31,472 nt of DNA from Deltaproteobacteria bacterium (GTDB lineage Bacteria; Desulfobacterota; Desulfarculia; Desulfarculales; Desulfarculaceae): NCBI GenBank assembly GCA_020444165.1, contig JAHLLK010000070.1, forward strand, positions 1-31,472. Direction: 5' to 3'. The translations under genes were made by a program, and so were the position numbers. A model generated the notes under the pieces. That model was given only the letters and a program-made list of their open reading frames with translations, had not been told where the DNA came from and searched no databases. Positions 16,934 through 26,642 of this stretch are shown here, piece by piece (the stretch's first letter is position 1; each line of letters begins with the position of its first letter).

Positions 16934-19062
16934 GAGGGCTCTCCCACAATCTGTTCCAGCAGTCCCTCGGTCTCCTGCTCAAGGGCATAGATATCGGCCT
17001 TGATCTCTTCCAAGGTCCGCATGGGGGCTGGTTTGTAGAAATGCCTGGTAAAGGAAATCTCATATCCTACCTGGGTCTTGGAGGCATCAATCCAGGCGTT
17101 AGGGGTGTAGGGCAGCACCTCGCGCCGGAAGAACGCCTCGATGCCGCCATCCTCCAAGAGCGGCACCTGCTCGCTGTCCCGCAAGGCGGTATCCGGCTCG
17201 TACTCGACCACGCGGGGCTTGCCACCCATCTCGGCCTCGAACAGCCCGTGGATGGGTTCGGGCGAGGCCTTACCCCGCTTGTGAACCCTCTTGAGCACGG
17301 GAGCGGCATCCTCGCTGATGTCGCAAAGCTCGCTTTGCAGCAGCTTCCTGCGTTTGGCCGTGAGCTTCACGCCGTGTTTGTCCGCATCGCTGTCGCAGGC
17401 CTTCATGAAGGCATTGAAATCCCTATGGGGACCAGCCCCTAAGGTCTTGGCCAGGCGGCGCGCCAGGTTGGCAAGCGGCGCTTCCTTGGCCACAGTACAA
17501 GCCTTTTCAAACCGCTCCAGCCGTGCCGGGCTCAGGTCAACCGTGAGGCGCAGGGGACGATCCACCGTCACTTTCCAGTAGCCGAAGGCCTCGTTGGGGA
17601 AGATCTTGGATTTCTCGGTCTCGACTGGATTCACAACTAGGTCGCAAATGCTGCGAATGTGCTCCTCGGAGAACTCGCAGTTCTTCTTGCCAAGGTTGCG
17701 GCGCAGGGGCACGAACCACTCAGTGGCCTCGATGAGCTGGACCTTACCCTTGCGTTCGGTTGCTTTTCGATTGGTCAGCACCCAAATGTAAGTGGCAATA
17801 CCGGTGTTGTAGAACATGTTCTCCGGCAGGGCGATGATGGCCTCCAGCCAGTCATTCTCGATGATCCAACGGCGGATGTTGCTCTCACCCTGGCCGGCGT
17901 CGCCGGTAAAGAGCGATGACCCGTTGTGAACCTCGGCGATGCGGCTGCCGAGGCGGGTGGTGTGCTTCATTTTGGAGAGCTTGTTGACCAGGAATAAGAG
18001 CTGCCCGTCGCTAGAGCGGGTGATCATTTTGTATTCCGGGTCGCCACCGTGCTGGGTGACAAAGCGCGGGTCCTTGATGTCAGCTTTACCCCCGAGGCGC
18101 TCCAGATCGGTCTTCCAGCTTTTGCCATAAGGCGGATTGGAGAGCATGAAGTCAAATTCCTGCGATGGAAAGGCATCGCTGGAGAGCGTGGAACCGTACT
18201 TCATGTTCTCAGCTTCGGCACCTTCGCCTTTGAGCAGCAGGTCAGCCTTGGAAATGGCATAGGTTTCCGGCTGTACCTCTTGGCCGAAGAGATGGATGGA
18301 TACTTCCTTGCCGTAGCTGGCAGCCAATTCGGCCAAACGTTCCTCCGCCACAGTGAGCATGCCGCCGGTGCCGCAGGCCCCGTCATAAACCAGATAGGTG
18401 CCGGATTCGATCTCGTCGGCAATGGGCAGGAAAATCAGATCGGCCATGAGCTTCACCACGTCGCGGGGCGTGAAGTGCTCACCAGCTTCTTCGTTGTTCT
18501 CCTCGTTGAAGCGCCGGATTAACTCCTCGAAGATAGTCCCCATGGCGTGGTTGTCGAGCCCTGGTAGCAATTCGTTACCATCCACACCCAACACTGGTTT
18601 GGGACTGAGGTTGATCCGGGGATCGAGGAATTTCTCGATCAGATGGCCGAGTATATCCGCTTCGATCAAGGTGGGAATCTGATTGCGAAACTTGAACTTG
18701 TCCAGTATTTCCTGCACATTGGCAGAGAAACCATCCAAATAGGCCTCGAAATCGGCCTTGAGCTGCTGTAGTTTGGCCCGGTTTTTCAGGTCACGCAAGG
18801 TAAAGGGCGAGACGTTATAAAAGGCTTCGCCAGAGGCCTGACAGAGGGCAGCATGCTGGTTGGCGATTCCAACTTGGTCGAGCTGCTTCTTCATGCCCAG
18901 CACTTTTTCTTTGCTTGGCTCCAACAGCGCATCGAGACGGCGGATAACCGTCATCGGCAGTATTACGTCACGGTACTTGCCACGCACATAGACATCGCGC
19001 AGCACGTCATCGGCAATGTTCCAAATGAAGTTGGTAATGAGATTATGGGTTACATAGTTCAT
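16930..19062 (-). CDS. hsdM: Type I restriction-modification methyltransferase subunit M
   Basis: A 710-aa N6-adenine methyltransferase subunit, first gene of the operon. The N-terminal helical HsdM domain (about 5-165) is followed by TPRDVVKLMADLIF. The SAM-binding motif I is YDGACGTGGM with D227, and the catalytic motif IV is SNPPYGKS with N309-P-P-Y312. It is longer than the classical HsdM of about 520 aa because of a C-terminal region (about 500-710) found in this larger HsdM class, ending in a helical tail that may contact HsdS. ATG 19062 has AAGGAG at 19075-19080. The leader of about 86 nt runs from the promoter at 19155-19183. The protein protects self DNA and is required for restriction by HsdR. 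Confidence 0.96.
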   Translation of the reverse strand: MNYVTHNLITNFIWNIADDVLRDVYVRGKYRDVILPMTVIRRLDALLEPSKEKVLGMKKQLDQVGIANQHAALCQASGEAFYNVSPFTLRDLKNRAKLQQLKADFEAYLDGFSANVQEILDKFKFRNQIPTLIEADILGHLIEKFLDPRINLSPKPVLGVDGNELLPGLDNHAMGTIFEELIRRFNEENNEEAGEHFTPRDVVKLMADLIFLPIADEIESGTYLVYDGACGTGGMLTVAEERLAELAASYGKEVSIHLFGQEVQPETYAISKADLLLKGEGAEAENMKYGSTLSSDAFPSQEFDFMLSNPPYGKSWKTDLERLGGKADIKDPRFVTQHGGDPEYKMITRSSDGQLLFLVNKLSKMKHTTRLGSRIAEVHNGSSLFTGDAGQGESNIRRWIIENDWLEAIIALPENMFYNTGIATYIWVLTNRKATERKGKVQLIEATEWFVPLRRNLGKKNCEFSEEHIRSICDLVVNPVETEKSKIFPNEAFGYWKVTVDRPLRLTVDLSPARLERFEKACTVAKEAPLANLARRLAKTLGAGPHRDFNAFMKACDSDADKHGVKLTAKRRKLLQSELCDISEDAAPVLKRVHKRGKASPEPIHGLFEAEMGGKPRVVEYEPDTALRDSEQVPLLEDGGIEAFFRREVLPYTPNAWIDASKTQVGYEISFTRHFYKPAPMRTLEEIKADIYALEQETEGLLEQIVGEPS

Positions 19063-19154
19063 TGCCTATGAATACTCCTTGCGATAGCGAAAGCGCTCCG
19101 AGGGCTCGCAGCCTATGGACGTGCCTTGGCATCACTATTTATAAGGCTTAGCCG

Positions 19155-19183
19155 ATTCTAGATTTCCCGCTATTGGGGTCCAA
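19155..19183 (-). promoter_or_regulatory. Sigma-70-type promoter of the hsdM operon
   Basis: On the minus strand, TTGGAC (19178-19183) is followed after exactly 17 bp by TAGAAT (19155-19160). It lies about 90 bp upstream of the hsdM start and points toward it. The predicted transcription start is near 19148. No repeat-like operator is evident around it. Confidence 0.7.
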
Positions 19184-19904
19184 TATCACGCTTGCCCTCG
19201 GTTTTACTCACGATCGCCAGACAGTACGAAGTAACAGATTTCCACGCCAGGGGCTGCCAGATTTTGGAAGTACTCTTTCTTGTGCCCCCCAGACATGCGA
19301 ATCACAGAAAGACCCTTTAGACCCGGGGCGCCATCCCAGCCCTGCCGAAGGTTCGGCCGCCCGAGGCGTGGCGGTTCGGGCCCATGCGAAGCCCACCGGA
19401 TGATAGGGCGAGCGCCGAAGCCCGCGCCAACGCGGCTAAGGCCGGGACTGGCGTCATATGCAAGTAGCAAAGCTCAGGGAGGACCCCCTTTGCGAGCCTC
19501 ACCTGGCTCCGGGCAGGATCGCAGACGCTTGAAGTGCCCATTCTCTAGACGGAAATCAATATAACAATTCCCTGGAAAACCTGGAAGCGTTTGTCAGCAG
19601 CCGCGAGGCTCACCACCGTGAGGTGCGCTTTCGCCGTCGGTGACAGAGTTGCGAGGTAGCGTGGGCCATATTTGGCGCTCCGGGCCTCCCTTCCGCCCGT
19701 ACCCAGGAATTCCAGAAGGGCTGGAAGGCGATCACCGCCTAGGGCGGAGGGCTGGGCGAGGAGCCGGCGCCAGCATGAACCGCGGGCGAGGCTGCCTGCA
19801 CGCAGTCAAAATTGTGCTAAATTCTCGGGGTGCCTTTGAGGGCATCCAAGCCAGGCGACACTTCGGTACTTAACCCAAAGGCCAAGGGGGGCAACTTGAC
19901 CGAG
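19184..19904. other. Intergenic region between divergent hsdM and helicase gene
   Basis: About 720 bp upstream of the hsdM promoter and before the DUF4011 gene. Short open frames exist on both strands (for example minus 19204-19470), but none has a family resemblance, convincing ribosome site or coding-like composition. The frame of the large downstream gene is open back to a GTG at 19830, but the sequence before 19896 does not look conserved. A weak AT-rich stretch (TGCTAAATTCT near 19815) could hold a -10 element for the helicase gene. I see no RNA gene. Confidence 0.45.
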
Positions 19905-22900
19905 ATGAGCACAGGGAGCCAGTCCGCTCCTGAAGAGTCCAGCGCGCAGGCAGCACAGGCCGCCAACTTGATGGCCATCCGCGCCCAGCTAGGGGACAAG
20001 GTAAGCCTAGCCCAGCAACAAAACGATTTTCCCCTGCTGCATGAACTGGTGATCCAGAACGACGGCCCCGAGCCCTTGAATGAGCTCTCGATGGAGATCT
20101 CGGCCGATCCGGCCTTCCTCACCAGTCGCAAATGGCTCTTTGACCGGCTGGCCCCGGGCGAGGAGAAGCGGGTCAGCGACCTGGACGTGACCCTGTCTCG
20201 CCAGTACCTGGCCGGGTTGGGTGAGTCCGTGCGGGCATCGGTGACCATCGAGGCTAAAGCCGGCCGGCAGACTGTGGGCGTCTGGGAACGGCCGGTGCTG
20301 GTGCTGGCCCCGGAGGAGTGGGGTGGACTGAGCCATCTGCCGGACCTCACCGCGGCTTTCTGCCTACCCAACGACCGGGTGGTGGAGAAGGTCCTCAAAC
20401 GGGCCGCCCAGGCGCTAACCAGTTCGGGTAAGGGCAGCGTGCTCAATGGCTATCAGAGCAAGGACCGCAAGCAGGTTTGGCGGCAAGTCTCAGCCATCTA
20501 CTCGGCTGTGTGCTCATTGGGTCTGGACTACGCCTCCCCGCCGGCCAGCTTCGAGCAGGAGGGCCAGCGCATCCGATCGCCGAAGCGGGTGGTGGAAAGC
20601 GGCCTGGGCACCTGCCTGGATCTGGCCCTGTTCATGGCCGCTTGCCTTGAGCAGGGCGGGCTCAACCCCCTCTTGGTCCTCGTCAGGGGCCATGCCTTCG
20701 TAGGGTGTTGGCTGGTGGAGACCGACTTCTCCTCCACGGTGATCGACGACTGCCAAAGCGTGCGCAAGCGCCAGCAATTGGGCGAGATGGTGTTGGTGGA
20801 AGCCACGGCGGTCACCAGCCACCCGGCTCCGGCCTTCTCCCAAGCGGTCGAGCAGGGCAGCCGCCACCTGGAGGATGACGAAAGGTTCGTGTGCGCCCTG
20901 GATATCAGTCGGGCGCGCATGAACCACATCCGGCCGCTCATTGACCGGGAGGAGCCGCGGCCGACCGATTCCCAACCCCAGGCGACGGGGGAGCACGCGC
21001 CGCCGGCGGTGGAGGACGCCCCGGACCTGCCCGACATCGATTACCTGCCCGAGGGCAAGGAGCCCGCGCCGGACACCCCGGACAGCCGGGTGGAGCAGTG
21101 GAAACGCAAGCTTCTGGACTTGACCCTGCGTAACCGTCTGCTCAACTTCAACCCCAACAAAAAGTCGGTGCCGGTCTTCTGCCCCAACCCGGCCCGACTG
21201 GAGGACCTGCTGGCCGACGGGCGCAAGCTCAAGTTTGCGCCGTTGCCCGAGATCATGGAGGGCCGTGACCCGCGCAGCAAGGATCTGCACCAGGCCCGTC
21301 ACGGCACCGACGCCAAGAAAGAGTTCGCGCAAAGGGCGCTGGACAAGCTGGAATTGCTGGTCGACCTGACCAGTAAGGAGATGGACGACCGTCTGGTGGA
21401 CCTATACCGCTTGGCCCGCCGGGAGATGGAGGAAGGGGGATCCAATACCCTTTTCCTGGCCTTGGGCTTTCTCAACTGGACCCAGGCCGCAAGCTCCTCG
21501 CGGGTGCTCAGGGCCCCGCTGATCCTGCTGCCGGTGCAACTGGAGCGCACCAGCGTGCGCGCCGGCTTCAAGCTGTTGCTGCACGACGACGACCCCTGCC
21601 TGAACCCCACCCTGCTGGAGATGCTGCGCAAGGATTTTCAACTCAGCATGCCCAACCTGGAGAACGAGCTGCCCAAGGACGAGTCCGGGCTGGACGTCCC
21701 CCTCATCTGGCACACCGTAAGACAATATGTGCGGGATATGAAGGGCTGGGAAGTAACGGAGGAAGTCTACCTGGGGACCTTCTCCTTTACCAAATACCTC
21801 ATGTGGAAGGATCTGCAGGATCGGCTGGGCCAGCTCAAACAAAACCCCGTGGTCCGCCACCTGATCGAGAGCCCCCGCGAGCACTACCGTGGTGAGGGGG
21901 AGTTCCCGGAGTGCCGCAAGCTCGACGACGAGTACCCGCCGGAGAAAGTGTTCTGCCCCCTGTCCGCGGATTCCTCCCAGCTGTCCGCGGTGCTGGCCGC
22001 GGCTCAGGGCAAGGACTTCGTGGTGGTGGGCCCGCCGGGCACCGGCAAGTCCCAGACCATCACCAACATGATCGTGCAGTGCCTGGTCGAGGGCAAGACG
22101 GTGCTGTTCGTGTCGGAGAAGATGGCCGCCTTGGATGTGGTCTACCGGCGCCTGCGCGACGTGGGCGTGGGTACCTATTGCCTGGAGATGCACTCCTCAA
22201 AGGCGCGAAAGCTGGACGTGCTCCGGCAATTGGAGGCGGCCTGGAACTCCCGCGAGGCCTTTGACGACCGCGAGTGGCAGAACTCCGCCACCCAGATAGC
22301 CGAACTCCGCACCAGGCTCAATCAGTACCCCCGGCAGTTGCATAAGCTCTATCCCAACGGCTACACGCCTCACCAGGCCCTGGGCGTGCTCATCGCCCAC
22401 GAAGACCAGCCCCGGGTAAGCTTTTCTTGGTCCGGCCCGACTGCGCATGACCAGGACGCCATGATTCGTCTGAAAGATGTGGCGGAGCGTCTGGGTGTGA
22501 ACGCAAAGGAGGCAGGTGGCCTGGCCCGGCATCCTTTGCGCGGGGTGTGGCAGGAGGAGTGGTCCCCGGGCTGGCAGGAGGATCTGCTGAACAAGGCTCG
22601 GGACTTGAGCGCCGGAGTGAAGGCGCTGACCGCTACGTTGGCTGGCTGGTTGGCTTCCTTGGGGCTGGAGGTGCCGGTTGGCAATCGCGAGCGCATCACG
22701 GCCCTTTGCGACTTGGCCGAGCTGCTGCCCCGGGCCGCCGGCAAAAGCTGGGCCTTCGCCTTCTCTTCCCAGGCCCGGGACTGCGGGCAGCAACTGGCGC
22801 GGATCGCCGCCTGCGGGCGGACCATCGAGCAACTGCGCGGAGAGCTCTCCCTGGAGTACAAGGCTGACACCATCTCACTGGACCTAGATGAGCTGGAGAA

Positions 22901-25900
22901 TCAGTGGAAACTGGCCGAGGAGGCCTGGTGGCTCAAGTCCTTCTTCGGGCGCCGGGCGGTGGCCAAGCGCCTGCGGGCCTGCACGCCCGAAGGCAAGCCG
23001 CCCGAGCAGGCTGACATACCGGGCGACTTGGCCACTCTCCAAAAGATCAAGGCCGAGGAGCAGGCCATAGTGGGCATGGCCGAGGCCGGTAAGCTGTTGG
23101 GGCCGGTCTGGCAGGGATTGCAGACTGACTGGAGCGAGCTGGAAGAGGCTGTGGAGTTTGCCGGACAGGCTTCCTCCATCCTGGGGCGCCTCAGCGGCGC
23201 GGATTTGGACCTGCGGGCGGCGTTGCGGGGCCGCCTGGAGCGGGTGCTCAGGGAGGGTAACGATCTGCTAGCAGAGGGCGGGGTGGTGCGCCGACAGGGT
23301 GACGAGGCCCTCCGGGCTTTCGACGATTTCGGCAACAAGCTCGTTGAGGCTTGGCGCTCGGCCTCAGCCAGCGGAGAAGATGCCCTGGCCGATCCCTCTT
23401 CCGACCAGTGGCTGCAATCCCTGGAAGCGGCCATGGAGGGTTGGCTCGCCAACTCCAGCAAGTTGCACACCTGGTGCGGGTGGCGCAGGGTGCGGCAGCA
23501 AGCCATGGTGCTGGGCCTGGAGCCCCTGGTGGCCGCTCTGGAGCGGGGCGAGATTACGCCGGAAGGCGTCGAAACGGCCTTCGAAGTGAGTTACTGCCAT
23601 TGGTGGTTGGGCCGGGTGATGGACGGCGACAAGGTGCTCAAATCATTCCACAGCGCCGAGCACGAGCGATACATTGATAAGTTCCGGCATCAGGACGAGC
23701 ACATCCTTCGCATCACCTCCCAGTTCGCCAAGGCCCACATCAGCGGCAACATACCCAGCCAGCAGGAGAGTGGCAACAAGGGCAGGACCGAGTGGGGAGT
23801 GCTCAAGCGCGAAATGACCAAGAAACGAGGGCACATGCCCTTGCGCAAACTTGCCGAGAGCGTGCCCAACGTGCTGACTAAGCTGACCCCTTGCCTGCTC
23901 ATGAGCCCGCTTTCAGTGGCTCAGTACCTCAGCCCGGACACCGCACTGTTCGACGTGGTGATCTTCGACGAAGCTTCGCAGATCCCGGTTTGGGACGCCA
24001 TCGGCGCCCTGGCCCGGGGCCGTCAGGCCATCGTGGTGGGCGACCCCAAGCAGCTCCCACCCACCAGCTTCTTCAGTCGGGGCGATGACGAGGAGGAGTT
24101 GCAGGAGTGGGAAGTGGAGGACCTGGAGAGCATCCTGGACGAGTGCCAGGGCGCCAACCTGCCCAGCCAGTCCCTGCGCTGGCACTACCGCAGCCGTCAT
24201 GAAAGCCTGATCGTCTTCTCCAACCTGCAGTACTACCGGGGTGAACTGATCACCTTCCCATCGGCCATCACCCAGGACAAGGCGGTGGAGTACTTCCACG
24301 TGCCGGAGGGTGTTTACGAAAAAGGCAAGGGAAGGGTGAACCGCGAGGAGGCCCGGGCGGTGGTGGCGGCGGCTCTGGGCTGGCTCAGGAACCCGGAGTT
24401 CGTCCGTGAGCGCTGGAGCTTGGGGGTGGTCACCTTCAACCAGCAGCAGCAGATGCTCATCGAAGATCTGCTGGACGAGGCCAGGCGCGATGATCCGGAC
24501 TTGGAGATCCACTTCGGCACGGAGCGGATCGAGCCGGTATTCGTGAAAAACCTGGAGAACGTGCAGGGCGATGAGCGGGACATCATCCTCTTCTCCGTGA
24601 CTTACGGCCCGGACGACGCCGGCAAGGTGTCCATGAACTTCGGGCCGCTCAACAAGCAGGGCGGCGAGCGCCGCCTGAATGTGGCCATTACTCGCGCCCG
24701 CCGGGCCCTGCAGGTCTTCGGCACCCTCAAGGCGGAGCACATTGACCTCTCGCGCACCAAAAACCAAGGAGTGCGTGACTTCAAACACTTTTTGGAGTTC
24801 GCGGAGCTGGGACCGCGCGCCTTGGCCCAGATGGCTGATCCCACACACGGAGACTTTGAGTCTGTGTTCGAGCAGGAGGTGGCAGAGGAGCTGCAGAAAC
24901 ACGGGTGGTCGGTGCATCCCCAAGTGGGCGTGTCTGGTTTCAGGGTGGATCTGGGGGTGGTGCACCCCGATTTTCCCGGACGCTACCTGGCCGGCGTGGA
25001 ATGCGACGGCGCCACCTACCACCGCTCGGCCACGGCCAGGGACCGGGACCGTTTGCGCGAATCGGTGCTGCGTGGCCTCGGGTGGAGCATAGTACGCGTC
25101 TGGTCCACCGACTGGTGGGTGGATCGGGCCAACTCAGCCGAGAAGCTCGACAAGCGCCTCAAGGAGACCTTGGCGGCGGACCAGCGCGAACAGGAGAGAA
25201 AGCAGCGGGAGCGGCAGGCCCAGACCGAGGCCAAGCCCCCCGAGCCTAAAGAGCCCACGCTCGAGGAGAAGCCAGCTACACGGCCTGATCTCCCGCCGGC
25301 TCATCTGGCCCAGGCCCAACAGCCCTTACAGGGGAAGCTCTACGCAGCGAGTCCGGTCTCTGTTGAGGCGGCACCGCTGTCCCCGGACAACCGTCAGGAA
25401 GTGTATCGAATTGTCGACTTCGGTGCTGCCATATTGGCCAAAGGGGAGCACCAAAAGCTCCAGCCCGACGACTTCTACCAGAACTCACACGACGCAAAGA
25501 TCAAGGCTATGATCGAGGCGATGGTGGCCAAAGAGGGGCCGGTGGCGCTTAGACTGGTGGTCGAGCGGGTGGCCCGTGCCTATGGGCTGAAGAGAATTGG
25601 GAACGCAATCGACCAGCGGGTCCGCACCCTGGCCCGCCGTGTCAAGTGCGAACGGAGCAATGATAACGGCCAGGTTTATCTGTGGCCATATGGCTGTAGC
25701 CCCACCGAATGGACCGGATTCCGTATCAACCCAGACGGCCAAAAGCCGCTCCGCCCGGTCGAGATGATCTGCTCCCGGGAGCTGAAAAACTTGGCGGACT
25801 ATGTGCAGGAAGTGGACTGCCCCCTGGATGAGAAGGGCTTGCTGAAAGGAGTGGCCGAGAGGCTGGGGTTCAAAATGCTTACGCAACGATTGGAAAATGA

Positions 25901-25925
25901 ATTGCGAAGTTCTATTTTGAAATGA
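19905..25925 (+). CDS. DUF4011 helicase with transglutaminase-like and Vsr-like nuclease domains
   Basis: A giant single-gene defence-type protein, 2006 aa. Domains in order: a transglutaminase-like fold with an apparently complete Cys237 (GTCLD), His263 (GHAF), Asp281/282 triad; DUF4011 (WKRKLLDLTLRNRLLNFNP from 399); superfamily 1 helicase with Walker A GPPGTGKS at 709-716, a long coiled insertion (about 780-1290), Walker B FDEAS with D1355-E1356, GDPKQLPP, and NVAITRARR. Next is a Vsr/MTES_1575-like nuclease (RVDLG with D1682, VECDG with E1699 and D1701, then GWSIVRVWSTDWW), a low-complexity linker (about 1755-1820), and a DUF3320-type C-terminus from about 1832. Proteins of this layout occur in defence islands and are thought to attack invading DNA. 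The start is uncertain: AAGGGGGG at 19884-19891 is closer to an in-frame TTG at 19896; GTG 19830 is also possible. Confidence 0.9.
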   Translation: MSTGSQSAPEESSAQAAQAANLMAIRAQLGDKVSLAQQQNDFPLLHELVIQNDGPEPLNELSMEISADPAFLTSRKWLFDRLAPGEEKRVSDLDVTLSRQYLAGLGESVRASVTIEAKAGRQTVGVWERPVLVLAPEEWGGLSHLPDLTAAFCLPNDRVVEKVLKRAAQALTSSGKGSVLNGYQSKDRKQVWRQVSAIYSAVCSLGLDYASPPASFEQEGQRIRSPKRVVESGLGTCLDLALFMAACLEQGGLNPLLVLVRGHAFVGCWLVETDFSSTVIDDCQSVRKRQQLGEMVLVEATAVTSHPAPAFSQAVEQGSRHLEDDERFVCALDISRARMNHIRPLIDREEPRPTDSQPQATGEHAPPAVEDAPDLPDIDYLPEGKEPAPDTPDSRVEQWKRKLLDLTLRNRLLNFNPNKKSVPVFCPNPARLEDLLADGRKLKFAPLPEIMEGRDPRSKDLHQARHGTDAKKEFAQRALDKLELLVDLTSKEMDDRLVDLYRLARREMEEGGSNTLFLALGFLNWTQAASSSRVLRAPLILLPVQLERTSVRAGFKLLLHDDDPCLNPTLLEMLRKDFQLSMPNLENELPKDESGLDVPLIWHTVRQYVRDMKGWEVTEEVYLGTFSFTKYLMWKDLQDRLGQLKQNPVVRHLIESPREHYRGEGEFPECRKLDDEYPPEKVFCPLSADSSQLSAVLAAAQGKDFVVVGPPGTGKSQTITNMIVQCLVEGKTVLFVSEKMAALDVVYRRLRDVGVGTYCLEMHSSKARKLDVLRQLEAAWNSREAFDDREWQNSATQIAELRTRLNQYPRQLHKLYPNGYTPHQALGVLIAHEDQPRVSFSWSGPTAHDQDAMIRLKDVAERLGVNAKEAGGLARHPLRGVWQEEWSPGWQEDLLNKARDLSAGVKALTATLAGWLASLGLEVPVGNRERITALCDLAELLPRAAGKSWAFAFSSQARDCGQQLARIAACGRTIEQLRGELSLEYKADTISLDLDELENQWKLAEEAWWLKSFFGRRAVAKRLRACTPEGKPPEQADIPGDLATLQKIKAEEQAIVGMAEAGKLLGPVWQGLQTDWSELEEAVEFAGQASSILGRLSGADLDLRAALRGRLERVLREGNDLLAEGGVVRRQGDEALRAFDDFGNKLVEAWRSASASGEDALADPSSDQWLQSLEAAMEGWLANSSKLHTWCGWRRVRQQAMVLGLEPLVAALERGEITPEGVETAFEVSYCHWWLGRVMDGDKVLKSFHSAEHERYIDKFRHQDEHILRITSQFAKAHISGNIPSQQESGNKGRTEWGVLKREMTKKRGHMPLRKLAESVPNVLTKLTPCLLMSPLSVAQYLSPDTALFDVVIFDEASQIPVWDAIGALARGRQAIVVGDPKQLPPTSFFSRGDDEEELQEWEVEDLESILDECQGANLPSQSLRWHYRSRHESLIVFSNLQYYRGELITFPSAITQDKAVEYFHVPEGVYEKGKGRVNREEARAVVAAALGWLRNPEFVRERWSLGVVTFNQQQQMLIEDLLDEARRDDPDLEIHFGTERIEPVFVKNLENVQGDERDIILFSVTYGPDDAGKVSMNFGPLNKQGGERRLNVAITRARRALQVFGTLKAEHIDLSRTKNQGVRDFKHFLEFAELGPRALAQMADPTHGDFESVFEQEVAEELQKHGWSVHPQVGVSGFRVDLGVVHPDFPGRYLAGVECDGATYHRSATARDRDRLRESVLRGLGWSIVRVWSTDWWVDRANSAEKLDKRLKETLAADQREQERKQRERQAQTEAKPPEPKEPTLEEKPATRPDLPPAHLAQAQQPLQGKLYAASPVSVEAAPLSPDNRQEVYRIVDFGAAILAKGEHQKLQPDDFYQNSHDAKIKAMIEAMVAKEGPVALRLVVERVARAYGLKRIGNAIDQRVRTLARRVKCERSNDNGQVYLWPYGCSPTEWTGFRINPDGQKPLRPVEMICSRELKNLADYVQEVDCPLDEKGLLKGVAERLGFKMLTQRLENELRSSILK

Positions 25926-25974
25926 AAGTGATCTTCTTCGAATTGTTCCCTCATTGTTTGTGGAGTTGCCACCA

Positions 25975-26214
25975 TCAAAGCGGACACTTTGCTGTTTGTA
26001 GGTTTTTATAGATGAACTGTCTTGGCGACGGTAGCCGCAGGCCCTTGTGGGGGCGGACTGCATTGTAGTTATGGAACCATCCGGCTATCTGCTCCAAGAC
26101 TTAGTCAGCTTCCGGCCTGGGGCTCACAAACATGCAATCCCGTTTGAAGCTTTTGAAGAACGACTCTGCCATTCCGTTGGACTCTGGGCTTCTGGTCGGG
26201 GTGAAGCAGGGTGT
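25975..26214 (-). pseudogene. IS3-family transposase C-terminal fragment
   Basis: Minus-strand translation gives the C-terminal end of an IS3-family OrfB integrase core: SPESNGMAESFFKSFKRD, then WFHNYNAVRPHKGL and LPSPRQFIY, ending at a natural TGA (25975-25977). The pattern SP-SNGMAE-F-KTFKRD followed by YN--RPHK-L is diagnostic of IS3-type DDE enzymes. An in-frame TAA at 26101-26103 interrupts it, and everything upstream of about 26214, including most catalytic residues, is missing. No terminal inverted repeats are visible. It is a dead remnant inserted next to, or through, the start of the neighbouring primase fragment. Confidence 0.88.
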
Positions 26215-26225
26215 ACGGTGACGGT

Positions 26226-26642
26226 ATGCCCCTGACAGTCGCCTCCAACTGGGAGTATTTTGACTGCCTGGCCATAATCACCGGCGCGGTGTCCCATCTG
26301 TTCGTGGTGGACGCCGACGGCCCGGCGGGCGAGAGGTTCCTGGCCGGGCTGCCGGTGACCGGGGTCTAGGCCGTCACGGGCAAGGGAGTGCACGGGTTCT
26401 TCCGGCCGCCGGCTGGGGTGGTGGTGCCCAGCCGGACCCGCCTAGCGCCCGAGGTGGACGTGCGGGGCGAGGGCGGCTACGTGGTCTGCTGGCCCAGCCT
26501 CCACCCAACCGGCTGGCGTTACGAGTGGTGGTTCACCAGCGGCCTGGAGGGCTGGGACGATCTGGCCGAGTTCGACCCATTTGGCAAAACGCCGTCACGG
26601 TATATATTTCGGGAGGCCTCGTGCCACCGCACCTGGTACTAA
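26226..26642 (+). pseudogene. Prim-pol (bifunctional DNA primase/polymerase) fragment
   Basis: Plus-strand translation from 26226 reads an AIITGAVSHLFVVDADGPAG segment, then AVTGKGVHGFFRPPAG, then DVRGEGGYVVCWPSLHP and WRYEWW. This is the central part of prim-pol domains of phage and integrative-element replication proteins (VVDADG carries the metal-binding Asp pair; GGYVV-PS-HP is the conserved late strand). An in-frame TAG lies at 26367-26369, where a Gln codon would be one base away. The N-terminal 40 or so residues and the whole C-terminal helicase part are missing; the frame ends at 26642. Non-functional relic of an integrated element. Confidence 0.8.

Noticed and set aside
19204..19470. 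Possible small gene on the minus strand between hsdM and the helicase gene
   Set aside because: No ribosome site, no resemblance to a family, and equally long frames overlap it in other frames.
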